In this document: piece after piece, positions 52,921-60,787 of the stretch
How the letters are laid out: the number at the start of each line of letters is the position of its first letter
Numbering within the stretch: position 1 is the stretch's first letter
Assembly: GCF_047425865.1 (NCBI RefSeq)
Contig: NZ_CP179735.1
Length of the DNA stretch: 64,000 bases
From: Macrococcoides equi
Lineage (GTDB): Bacteria > Bacillota > Bacilli > Staphylococcales > Staphylococcaceae
Direction: 5' to 3' (one strand)
Notes under the pieces: generated by a model
Seen by the model: the letters and a program-made list of their open reading frames with translations, nothing else
Database searches by the model: none
Told to the model about the DNA's origin: nothing
Made by a program: the position numbers and the translations under genes

Positions 52921-53346
52921 TTTTCAACCTCATTCAATTATTATATTTTAAAAGTCATTTTTTATTTTTATAGTATTTTAAATTCATCAAATCTATCAAT
53001 ATCTTTTTCAATCAATTTAGAGATGTCAATCAAATTTGATTATCAATATATTAGCCATGTGAACTTTATGGCTCCATATTTGCTTTGCTATATTTAATAT
53101 TATGTTTCATGGATAACATCAGTTGTAAATTCATTTGTGATATCAAAGATAGAATTTATTATTTCTTATTCAGTACAAACAGGTATTCACCCATTCTTTT
53201 TTCAAGCTAAAGTTAGTATATATGCAGAAACTATCTGGGAATTCCCTCTAAAAAATACGAACTCTTAAATACTGTATATATATATCATTTATTGTTAATG
53301 ACAATTTCGCCTCACCTAAAGATTATACAAATCAACATTCTAATCA
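52921..53346. other. Non-coding stretch inside X1
   Basis: 426 AT-rich bases between the defence-like operon and phzF. It must hold the operon's promoter on the minus strand. Short frames on the minus strand (for example one reading NSIFDITNEFTTDVIHET near 53,110-53,170) end in stops and may be remnants of a decayed gene, but I cannot name one. No transposase end or inverted repeat was seen. Confidence 0.5.
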
Positions 53347-54180
53347 TCATAGTCTATCTATAAAATTCGCACTTCCCATTACAGAATTTGATTCATTATC
53401 ATTGATAACATCAATCTCACTTGGACTATTCATAGCAAACCCTTGATATACCTTTAATTCATCAAAAGGATAATTCATTACATCTCTAACATAAATCCCT
53501 AATGCTGAAGCAGCCACACCAGTAGCAGAATCTTCTATGTATCCTGTGTTATTAGGAAACTGTCTAGCATGATATATATTGTTATCATCCTTTACAAATG
53601 GATATAAGCCAGTCGATTCGATCTTGTCACAGACTTCCCATAAATAATCGTAATTAGGCTTTAGTTCATTTAATTTTTCTAAATCTTTCAATTCGATAAT
53701 TGTTTTGAATCTAGAAGTAGAAACATTCTTCACAGGACTATCTGAAAGTTGATCTACAGATATATTCAAAGCATTTGCAATTTCAAGTTTATCAATATAC
53801 TGGTTACTAATTTCAGGCTTGCCCTGTTTTACTTTAACTTTGAAATCTAAATCTTCCTCTATAATCTCTATATCTAAAATTCCAGCCAATGTTTCTACTG
53901 AAAATTTATTTTTATTAAGATATTTCTTCTCTTTAAGAACTGTTACACATGCAATCGTCGCATGAACACACATTTCCATTTCTTTATTTGGAACAAAATA
54001 TTTAAATTTATACTCACATGAAGAATTACTACTATTCAGAACAAAACCTACTTCTAATTTCAATTTTTTAGCTATACCTATCATATCATCATACGTTAAT
54101 TCATCTGCTTCCAACACCACAGGACAAGGATTACCACCTTCATTGTTATGTGAAAATACAGTTGTATTATAAATTTTCAT
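53347..54180 (-). CDS. PhzF family isomerase/epimerase
   Basis: A 277-residue protein with the diaminopimelate-epimerase-like PhzF fold. Family marks are NEGGNPCPVVLEAD near the N-terminus, LEVGFVL with the catalytic Glu, CVHATIACV (a variant of the GHATxA loop) and DSATGVAASALG. Many PhzF proteins are unlinked to phenazine; a real pathway is not present here. It stands alone, divergent from the MFS gene across a 533-bp gap. Confidence 0.85.
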   Translation of the reverse strand: MKIYNTTVFSHNNEGGNPCPVVLEADELTYDDMIGIAKKLKLEVGFVLNSSNSSCEYKFKYFVPNKEMEMCVHATIACVTVLKEKKYLNKNKFSVETLAGILDIEIIEEDLDFKVKVKQGKPEISNQYIDKLEIANALNISVDQLSDSPVKNVSTSRFKTIIELKDLEKLNELKPNYDYLWEVCDKIESTGLYPFVKDDNNIYHARQFPNNTGYIEDSATGVAASALGIYVRDVMNYPFDELKVYQGFAMNSPSEIDVINDNESNSVMGSANFIDRL

Positions 54181-54713
54181 ATTTAAAATCCTCCGATAAT
54201 TTTTATCTTATTATATGTTACATCCTCAAAATGTTATTACTTTAATTATATAGATATTTAAGTTACTTTTCTTTATAAATAATAAAAATTACCCCAATTC
54301 AGTTTATAATTAAATTGAGATATTCTAAATATTATTCATTTACGTCAGAAATGACTTTGATAAAAACTTGATAGGACTATTTTATTAACTTAAATAAATT
54401 GCAGTTTAACTTGGATTAGTCATCCCACAACTGATATTACTATCAACTAGATAGAAATGAAAATAAAAATAGACAACTTGCGTTTCAAGAGAAAAGTAAA
54501 ATACTTATTAATACAGTTAAAATTTCAAAAATATATTGTACAAATTTTCTGATAATGATACATTAAAAAGAAACATAAATAAGTTTAAAGGTGATCTGAT
54601 ATGTAGAGATTTCTTTCTAATCAATAAAAAAGGACATAGGCTTACAAGTCCAATAAAAACTGAATAAAAAATTGTATTTGTACGTCTATGATCCTCTATA
54701 TTAGGAGGGAATC
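54181..54713. other. 533-bp intergenic stretch between phzF and the MFS gene
   Basis: AT-rich, no gene I can support. Near the right end AAAGGTGATCTGATATGTAG has a ribosome binding site and a start codon followed at once by a stop, and the leader before the MFS gene contains GGACATAGGCTTACAAGTCC, a weak hairpin, so translational control of the transporter is conceivable. Confidence 0.4.
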
Positions 54714-55889
54714 ATGAAAAGATATACAAATAACTTTAAATATTTATACTTTAGCCAGCTTTTCGCTAATACAAGTGATAATTTATACATCATCGCGCTC
54801 ATCGCCTATTTATACGCAATGACAAATTCAGTTCAAACCAGTGCACTAATACCAATCTTCATTACATCAGCTTATTTTTTAAGTGGATTTATTGCACCTT
54901 ACGTATACTCAAGATTTCAAAAGCAATATATTTTAGTTTTTAATCAAACGATGAAATGTTGTTTATTAATCACTCTACTTTTGACAATGCGTTTTGAAAT
55001 TCAAATGGTTTATATATTAGGTTTAGCTTTTCTCATTGCTTTTTTAGATGGATTTACAAATCCATTAAGCAATACGTTGATCCCCTATTTTGAGAAAAAA
55101 GAAAATATTCTTGGAGCAAACACAAAAATCAGTAGTATGAATAATATAGTTCAAATATCAGCGTGGGCACTAGGAAGTATACTATTAACTCTTCTTCATA
55201 GCGAAGGATTAATCATTACGTGTATAATATTATCTATTATTTCAGTCATTTTTATTATGAAAATAAATTTTAGTATCAATACTGTAGAAAAAGAAATAGC
55301 AGGCTCAAAGAGTTTCAAAGAAGTCATACAAAGCAATGGTAATTCTAGCTACAGTAAATATATAAACTGGAATACATTCATAGCATCATTCGGCCATTCA
55401 GTTTGGATTGCAGCAATAATGATTGCTTTTGTAAAAGATTATTTAAATGCACCATCATTCTGGTTTGGAATTATCAACGCTTCATTCTTTATAGGTCTGC
55501 TTTATGGAACAAAAATAATTCGTAAAACTCCATCCTATAAAATTTTACACATATACTTTATTGGATATCTGGTGCTATCAATCATTACATTGTTATTTGG
55601 TATTAATCGTTTGCTCTTAATTGCTGTACTTCTATCATGGCTTTATGGTGTTATTGAACAAATATTATCAATTACACTCCATACTGAAATACAAAAACAA
55701 TTAAACCACGAACTGCTGATTGATACTTACACACTAAATCAGACGATTTATAGTTTGGGATTCTGTATATCAACATTTGCTATGTCATCAATTGGAGACC
55801 ACTCCAACTTGACGGTAGTATTTATTATTGCGTCATTAAGTTATTTATCAATATGTCTGCTCACTTATCGATTTAGAAAAATATTTTAA
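54714..55889 (+). CDS. MFS transporter
   Basis: A 391-residue major facilitator with 11-12 hydrophobic helices. The N-terminal FSQLFANTSDNLYIIAL, the short GFTNPLSNTLIPYF loop and two sixfold halves separated by a cytoplasmic loop (about residues 190-215) fit a drug- or metabolite-efflux MFS (MdtG/NreB-like families). Substrate unknown. AGGAGGGAATC precedes the ATG and a terminator follows, so it is a single unit within X1. Confidence 0.82.
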   Translation: MKRYTNNFKYLYFSQLFANTSDNLYIIALIAYLYAMTNSVQTSALIPIFITSAYFLSGFIAPYVYSRFQKQYILVFNQTMKCCLLITLLLTMRFEIQMVYILGLAFLIAFLDGFTNPLSNTLIPYFEKKENILGANTKISSMNNIVQISAWALGSILLTLLHSEGLIITCIILSIISVIFIMKINFSINTVEKEIAGSKSFKEVIQSNGNSSYSKYINWNTFIASFGHSVWIAAIMIAFVKDYLNAPSFWFGIINASFFIGLLYGTKIIRKTPSYKILHIYFIGYLVLSIITLLFGINRLLLIAVLLSWLYGVIEQILSITLHTEIQKQLNHELLIDTYTLNQTIYSLGFCISTFAMSSIGDHSNLTVVFIIASLSYLSICLLTYRFRKIF

Positions 55890-55896
55890 AGTTTAA

Positions 55897-55939
55897 AAAC
55901 ACGCTTCATTTTGAAAATTACTCAAATTGAAGCGTGTTT
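55897..55939 (+). terminator. Terminator of the MFS gene
   Basis: AAACACGCTTCA / TGAAGCGTGTTT around a 19-nt loop, T-rich after it. Confidence 0.75.
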
Positions 55940-56113
55940 CTATTTCATTGAAGTTAAACTTTTTCATCATTTAATATTGAAGTATCGTTTGATCATGTTT
56001 GCATTCTTCTTCAAAAGGATGATCAGCTTGTTTGCTATCTTAAATATTTTATAATACTTAATTATTTTTATTCCTAATACCATCAGTAATTTAAATTCAA
56101 CTCTTTAAAAATT

Positions 56114-56311
56114 TTAATATTGATTAAAATTATTCTTTATTATATAGAATAAACTTAATATAAATAATAATAGCATTGCTACAAAGGCTAAACCTTCTAA
56201 TAGAAATGTGTGTATTATATCACTAATCATTAGTGATATAGAGGATATTATGACCACAACATAAATACAAAGTGCCATTACTTCGTCGTTATTCAGTTTC
56301 TTCATAATCAT
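56114..56311 (-). CDS. Small two-helix membrane protein, 65 residues
   Basis: Two hydrophobic helices (about residues 12-32 and 37-58) with a short acidic loop and a basic start. ATG at 56311 overlaps the end of the flavin reductase gene and has GAGAGG seven bases upstream, so it is probably translated with it. No family recognised. Just downstream, around 55,980-56,040 on the minus strand, a 20-codon frame reading ADHPFEEECKHDQTILQY looks like the tail of a lost gene. Confidence 0.55.
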   Translation of the reverse strand: MIMKKLNNDEVMALCIYVVVIISSISLMISDIIHTFLLEGLAFVAMLLLFILSLFYIIKNNFNQY

Positions 56312-56843
56312 TCAGTAACCTCTCATTCAACTTTTTTATACTATGCATAAATTGAATATCATTAATAATTTCTAACGGTTTATTTCCTTTTCCAATAATA
56401 AATTTATAGTTGTTAATTTCCATAAATTCAAAAATCAATTTAAACTGGTCTTGTAATGGAATTGTTTTCTTCTCAGGATTATCTCCACCAATAATAATTA
56501 TTATAAATTCTTTTTTTTTCATAATCTCTTTAAAATCCGGATAATCAGAATCCCTTAGTGTCTCTGTCCATCTATCAATAAACAATTTCAGACTAGCACT
56601 CATGGAATACCAATATAACGGCGTTGCCATAATAACAATATCAGAATCTATTACACTATCTAAAACCATTTTATAATCATCATTGTGTATTACCTCAGAA
56701 TTATCATGCCTACTATCAATTACTCTTTCTATACATAAGCTATTTAAAAAATATCTTTTATACCCAGTTGCTTTAGTTAACTGATCTAATATATATTCAG
56801 TATTACCGTTTTTTCTACTACTACCAGATAAAATTGTAATCAT
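56289..56843 (-). CDS. NADPH-dependent FMN reductase / flavodoxin-fold oxidoreductase
   Basis: A 184-residue flavodoxin-fold enzyme: N-terminal FMN loop SGSSRKNGNTEYILDQL, then ATPLYWYSMSASLKLFIDR, which is typical of the iron-sulfur flavoprotein/FMN reductase group. It probably reduces flavin or quinone with NAD(P)H. It is divergent from a LysR regulator over a 103-bp gap, the normal arrangement for a regulator and its target. Confidence 0.82.
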   Translation of the reverse strand: MITILSGSSRKNGNTEYILDQLTKATGYKRYFLNSLCIERVIDSRHDNSEVIHNDDYKMVLDSVIDSDIVIMATPLYWYSMSASLKLFIDRWTETLRDSDYPDFKEIMKKKEFIIIIIGGDNPEKKTIPLQDQFKLIFEFMEINNYKFIIGKGNKPLEIINDIQFMHSIKKLNERLLNDYEETE

Positions 56844-56946
56844 TTATTATTCCTCCTTTTATATCTATTTTATTTCAAGTTAAGATATGCGAAAATAAGA
56901 TAAATCAAATATCATATATTTAAATTTCAAATATCTTGGAGGATCT

Positions 56947-57816
56947 ATGGATTCAAAACATATTACTACTTTTTTAACTGTTGCCCAAACAAATAATTTT
57001 TCTAAAGCAGCAGAAATATTAAATTGTGCTCAATCAACTGTCTCTGTTCATATTGACAAACTTGAAGATGAGTTAAACCTATCATTATTTTACAGAAAGA
57101 AACATGGAATCATTTTAACTGAAGAAGGTAAAAGATTTATTAAATATGCTGAACGTATTACTAATATTGAAAAAGAATATAAAAATGAGCTCCATTCATC
57201 TTCAGTGAATAAAGAAATAATTATCGCTCTTCAGGAAAGTCAGTTATTATATAGATATCAACAAAGAATTTTTAATTGGATTCAAAACAATCCTGATATA
57301 AATGTAATTTTTAAGACTGCCCATTCTAGTTTTTCTCTTAAGGATCAGCTGACTTCCGGAGAAATAGATATTGCTGTACTTTCGGATAATAATCTATATA
57401 ACCCATCACTTAATAGGATACTACTCACTAAAGATCCATTAGTATTAGTTTCAAATAAAAGAATATCAATCAGACATATTAAAGATTTAAATGAATACCG
57501 TATACTTATGACAGAAAAAGGATGTAGCTATCGAGAAGAGTTGGAAAATTTCTTGAGGGTGAACGAGACAAATAGAATAAATAAAATAGAAATGATTAGT
57601 ATAGAAGCCTTGAAAAATTATTTATATGAACATCCTAGTATTGCTCTACTACCTAAGTTTTTAGTTGAAAATGATTTAAACAAAAATTTATATGAGGTGC
57701 AACTTGAATACAGTTGGCCAGATTTGCATACACACTTACTATTTTCAAGAAATAACGAAGATCCAAAAATACAAGAGTTAATAAGAATATTCCAATCAGT
57801 TGCAACAATAAATTGA
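56947..57816 (+). CDS. LysR-family transcriptional regulator
   Basis: A 289-residue regulator: winged helix-turn-helix at 1-60 (FLTVAQTNNFSKAAEILN, CAQSTVSVHIDKLEDELN) followed by a periplasmic-binding-protein-like effector domain (from about residue 90). GGAGGATC precedes the ATG. It is divergent from the flavin reductase gene, which it probably controls in response to an oxidant or electrophile (inference). It is the last gene before the right end of X1. Confidence 0.88.
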   Translation: MDSKHITTFLTVAQTNNFSKAAEILNCAQSTVSVHIDKLEDELNLSLFYRKKHGIILTEEGKRFIKYAERITNIEKEYKNELHSSSVNKEIIIALQESQLLYRYQQRIFNWIQNNPDINVIFKTAHSSFSLKDQLTSGEIDIAVLSDNNLYNPSLNRILLTKDPLVLVSNKRISIRHIKDLNEYRILMTEKGCSYREELENFLRVNETNRINKIEMISIEALKNYLYEHPSIALLPKFLVENDLNKNLYEVQLEYSWPDLHTHLLFSRNNEDPKIQELIRIFQSVATIN

Positions 57817-57925
57817 TATTATATTAATGTGATTTTTCCCTAAATACAAATATATAATATTTACTTAGAACTGGTAATTAAAAATTAATTATTATCTAAG
57901 GGTAACATCCATGCAAAAACCATAT

Positions 57926-57959
57926 AAAAAGCACCTCTCGAGTATTTTCGAGAAGTGCT
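57926..57959 (-). terminator. Element-borne rpsI terminator, copy at the X1 right end
   Basis: On the minus strand AGCACTTCTCGA...TCGAGAGGTGCT then TTTTT, located 25 bases after the rpsI tail copy B. The same hairpin occurs at copy C, but it differs from the chromosomal terminator at 48,981, so it belongs to the element. It would terminate rpsI transcription right after integration. Confidence 0.8.
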
Positions 57960-57983
57960 GTAAACGTTGATATAACAACGATA

Positions 57984-58189
57984 TTAACGTTTTGAGAACT
58001 GTGGTGAACGACGTGCGCCTTTAAGACCTGGTTTTTTACGTTCAAAAAACTTTAGGATTTCTTACAGTTGTATAGACCGTCGTAAGCCTTGATATTAAAG
58101 GATTTCTGATTTTTTCAATTGCATAGAATTGCATCAAATATCACTTAAGGGTAACTAAAGGGTTACTAAATAAACTGCTGGCCGGTGGT
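57984..58189 (-). repeat. att-like repeat copy B: rpsI 3' tail plus 143-bp arm
   Basis: 57984-58046 is the S9 tail (same 20 residues, stop TAA, one silent change GCA for Ala). 58047-58189 is the arm, with GGGTAACTAA and GGGTTACTAA side by side. It is the same length as copies A and C. It separates X1 from X2. Confidence 0.9.
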
Positions 58190-58190
58190 T

Positions 58191-59171
58191 CTATAAATTC
58201 AAATTTCTAATCATTTCTTTTAATTCATCTAACATTAATCTTTTTAATCTATCTGGTGATTTAATCTTTGCGTGCTTACCAAATTTCATAAATAAATCTT
58301 TTATATATAATAATTCTGATTCATCCACATACATATCTATATAGGCATTACTTTCGTCAATCACTATTAAATTCTCACTAAGCCAATATTCATCTTTAGC
58401 TTTTAATATGCCTATTTCATCGAATTCAATTTTTAGATTAACTTTGTTTTCAATATTGTGGTTATCACTTTTATTAAAGAAGCTTTCTAAATCCCAATCA
58501 GAAGTGTACTTTTCTTCTGTATAATAAATATTCTTAATCCTATCTACTCTAAATACTCGTATACTTTTTTTCAAAGTATCATATGATGGAAGAAACCAAT
58601 CTCCTTTATACGTATATAAGCCAAATGGTACGACTTCCCTATCTGACTTACCTTTACTAGAATGATATGAAAAGTTGATAATCTTGTTTTCAATGCACGA
58701 ATGTATTAAATTTTTTGTATCAATTTCTATTATATTTTTAGGCGGATTCCAAAATTTAAGATGCTTTACATACGTATCAATCATTCTTTTTGAGTCATCA
58801 GGAAATGAAATATACAGCTTATTTTTTACTGACTCTACATCAATATCAAAAGGTAAGTTTGAATGATAATTAAGTGATTGAAAAGTAAAATATATTGCGA
58901 TTGCTTCTTCTTCATTAAAAGTAATTGGTGGTAATAATCTATTTTCAAGTACTCTATATCCCCCGTGCTTTCCTTGTTCAGTATATATAGGAATACCCAT
59001 GTCACTTAATTCTAATAAATATCTATGAGCGGTTCTTATAGAAATATCAAATGTTTCAGCTATTTCTCGAGCAGTGAACTGTCGTTTATTATTTACATAC
59101 ATGATCATATCAAATATCTTTTTTACTTTAGAAATAAGAATACCTCCCCTATCCATGCCAACTTTCGTCAT
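58191..59171 (-). CDS. WYL-domain HTH transcriptional regulator (YafY/DeoR-like)
   Basis: Up to 326 residues. A winged HTH (FDMIMYVNNKRQFTAREIAE, then DISIRTAHRYLLELSDMG) precedes a WYL effector domain (about 145-230) and a C-terminal WCX-type part. The ATG at 59171 has no ribosome binding site; a perfect GGGGAGG sits six to seven bases before an in-frame ATT at 59135, and homologous regulators begin there (ISKVKKIFDM), so an AUU start giving 314 residues is possible. It is divergent from a quinone oxidoreductase, its probable target. Confidence 0.85.
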   Translation of the reverse strand: MTKVGMDRGGILISKVKKIFDMIMYVNNKRQFTAREIAETFDISIRTAHRYLLELSDMGIPIYTEQGKHGGYRVLENRLLPPITFNEEEAIAIYFTFQSLNYHSNLPFDIDVESVKNKLYISFPDDSKRMIDTYVKHLKFWNPPKNIIEIDTKNLIHSCIENKIINFSYHSSKGKSDREVVPFGLYTYKGDWFLPSYDTLKKSIRVFRVDRIKNIYYTEEKYTSDWDLESFFNKSDNHNIENKVNLKIEFDEIGILKAKDEYWLSENLIVIDESNAYIDMYVDESELLYIKDLFMKFGKHAKIKSPDRLKRLMLDELKEMIRNLNL

Positions 59172-59217
59172 GTTTATAAAGTAATATTACTATATAAACA
59201 TTAAAGGAGGAATCGTT

Positions 59218-60168
59218 ATGAAAGCGATTATGCAAAATGAATTTGGAAATGAACAAACGCTATATCTTGGCGACATAGAAATTCCTGAATTATCTCAAGA
59301 TGAAGTGTTAATAAAACTTTCGTATGTTGGCATTGGCCAATGGGATATATTTGAAAGAGAAGGTGGTTATGAAAAATTATTAAATCTTAACTCAAAATTT
59401 CCATATATTTTAGGTTCTGAAGGTGTTGGAGAAATCATTAAAGTTGGTAATGAAGTAACTCATTTTAAAATTGGAGATATCGTTAACGCCGTCAAATTTT
59501 TAAATAAAAAAGGTGGATTCTATGCAGAATACGTTATCATACCTGTAGATTTTATATATAAAAAACCAGAATATCTTTCTATAGATCAATCTTCTTCAAT
59601 ATCTGGTGTTGGACTTACAGCATTTAGAGGTATAATTGATGTATTACAGGCAAAAAATGATGATGATATACTAATTTTTGGAGCAAGTGGTGGTGTCGGA
59701 CATATCGCTGTTCAAATAGCACAATCATTAGGAGCAAATGTATATGCAGTAGCTTCTGGTACGGATGGTGTTGAAGCAATAAAAAAATTAGGAATTAAGT
59801 ATGTTGTTGATGGTAAAGCCCGTAGTTCTGAAGAATGCATGTCATCATTTAATATTAATCATTTTGATAAAGCATTTTATACTGCTGGAGGTAACCTAGC
59901 AAATGATTTATCTAAATATGTTAAACAAGAAGGGACAATTGTTTACCCAAATGGAATTGATGAAATCGATTCATCCTTGTGTTTAGCAAGAATACAATCC
60001 TATTATGCAGATATTGACACATCATTAATTAAAGATTTTTCTGAATGGGTTAATAAAAATAAACCTAAAGTATATATAGAAAAAGTGTTTGATATGGATG
60101 AATTCATTTTAGCGCATAAGATGTTGACAAAGCATTACGTTGGTAAATTATGCTTTAAGTTGAAATAA
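59218..60168 (+). CDS. Zinc-independent MDR quinone oxidoreductase
   Basis: A 316-residue medium-chain dehydrogenase/reductase. The GroES-like N-terminal part shows LGSEGVGEIIKVGNEV without the zinc-binding cysteines, and the NADPH-binding fold starts at ILIFGASGGVGHIAVQIAQ. Relatives reduce quinones or enones with NADPH. A 46-base gap separates its start from the regulator's upstream ATG on the other strand; AAAGGAGGAA precedes its ATG. It ends just before the terminator of the next element end. Confidence 0.87.
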   Translation: MKAIMQNEFGNEQTLYLGDIEIPELSQDEVLIKLSYVGIGQWDIFEREGGYEKLLNLNSKFPYILGSEGVGEIIKVGNEVTHFKIGDIVNAVKFLNKKGGFYAEYVIIPVDFIYKKPEYLSIDQSSSISGVGLTAFRGIIDVLQAKNDDDILIFGASGGVGHIAVQIAQSLGANVYAVASGTDGVEAIKKLGIKYVVDGKARSSEECMSSFNINHFDKAFYTAGGNLANDLSKYVKQEGTIVYPNGIDEIDSSLCLARIQSYYADIDTSLIKDFSEWVNKNKPKVYIEKVFDMDEFILAHKMLTKHYVGKLCFKLK

Positions 60169-60189
60169 ATTAATTTCTATTAATAAATC

Positions 60190-60223
60190 AAAAAGCACCT
60201 CTCGAGTATTTTCGAGAAGTGCT
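60190..60223 (-). terminator. Element-borne rpsI terminator, copy at the X2 right end
   Basis: Same hairpin as at 57,926 (AGCACTTCTCGA...TCGAGAGGTGCT on the minus strand, then TTTTTGA), about 90 bases beyond the rpsI tail copy C. Between them lie two further small hairpins (GCGAACTTGTTCGC and GCAAATTGC-GTCA-GCAATTTG). Confidence 0.8.
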
Positions 60224-60310
60224 GTAAACGTGTATTCAATTGAACACAAATTGCTGACGCAATTTGCGTACCAAATCTGTAAGCGAACAAGTTCGCAACA
60301 GCATTGGCAA

Positions 60311-60516
60311 TTAACGTTTTGAGAACTGTGGTGAACGACGAGCGCCTTTAAGACCTGGCTTCTTACGTTCAAAAAACTTTAGGATTTCGTAGAGTTGTAT
60401 AGACTGTCTTAAGCCATGATATTAAAGGATTTCTGGTTTTTTCGATTGCATAGAATTGCATCAAATATAACTCAGGGGTAACTAAAGGGTAACTAAATAA
60501 ACTGCTGGCCGGTGGT
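60311..60516 (-). repeat. att-like repeat copy C: rpsI 3' tail plus 143-bp arm
   Basis: 60311-60373 is the S9 tail (20 codons, TAA stop, some silent changes); 60374-60516 is the arm, with GGGTAACTAA twice and CTGCTGGCCGGTGGT at the end. The sequence left of the tail resembles the stretch left of copy A but is not the same. Confidence 0.9.
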
Positions 60517-60629
60517 CTTTATAATTCAATTCAATATATTCTTTCAGTGGTAATTCGATTATTTGTAATAAACACTCCTTTTAAAACAGAATTATTAGTC
60601 TAGCTTACTATAAAGTATTATCAAAAATC

Positions 60630-60753
60630 TAAGAGTTTCGAATTTTTGTATAAAATGTCTTATACATTGAAATTAATGTATTCCATTTTTTGATTCCATA
60701 GAAATGTATCAAATTTTACTTAAGAGTATCTAAATAATATTATAGCCTTTGGT
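60630..60753. repeat. Decayed fourth copy of the element arm
   Basis: TTTCGAATTTTTGTATAAAA, TGTCTTA, TTTTTTGATTCCATAGAAAT and GTATCAAATTTTACTTA line up in order with arm C (TTTCGTAGAGTTGTATAGAC, TGTCTTA, TTTTTTCGATTGCATAGAAT, GCATCAAATATAACTCA). One of the two GGGTAACTAA units is missing and no rpsI tail precedes it. The surroundings (60,517-60,787) show no gene. Confidence 0.7.
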
Positions 60754-60787
60754 TTATTAAGTTTTATGCATCATTAACTAATATTTA

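Larger units (their letters stand above)
49161..58046. mobile_element. Element X1 integrated at the 3' end of rpsI, about 8.9 kb
   Basis: The DNA between the rpsI tail copies A and B. It starts with the arm and ends with a terminator and the next rpsI tail. Cargo: AbiH, a PD-(D/E)XK-like nuclease, an AAA+ ATPase, an uncharacterised protein, PhzF, an MFS transporter, a small membrane protein, a flavin reductase and a LysR regulator. Base composition is much more AT-rich than the chromosome to the left. No integrase or excisionase is present, so it would be mobilised in trans, or it has lost the gene. Confidence 0.75.
58047..60373. mobile_element. Element X2 integrated at rpsI, about 2.3 kb
   Basis: The interval from arm B to the rpsI tail copy C. 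It contains only a divergent regulator/oxidoreductase pair. The stop codon of the regulator is one base from the arm, so the cargo is packed to the edge. No integrase. Confidence 0.75.

Noticed and set aside
60148..60372. 74-residue frame on the minus strand ending in the rpsI tail region
   Set aside because: Out of frame with the S9 tail and running through the hairpins after it; no start signal.
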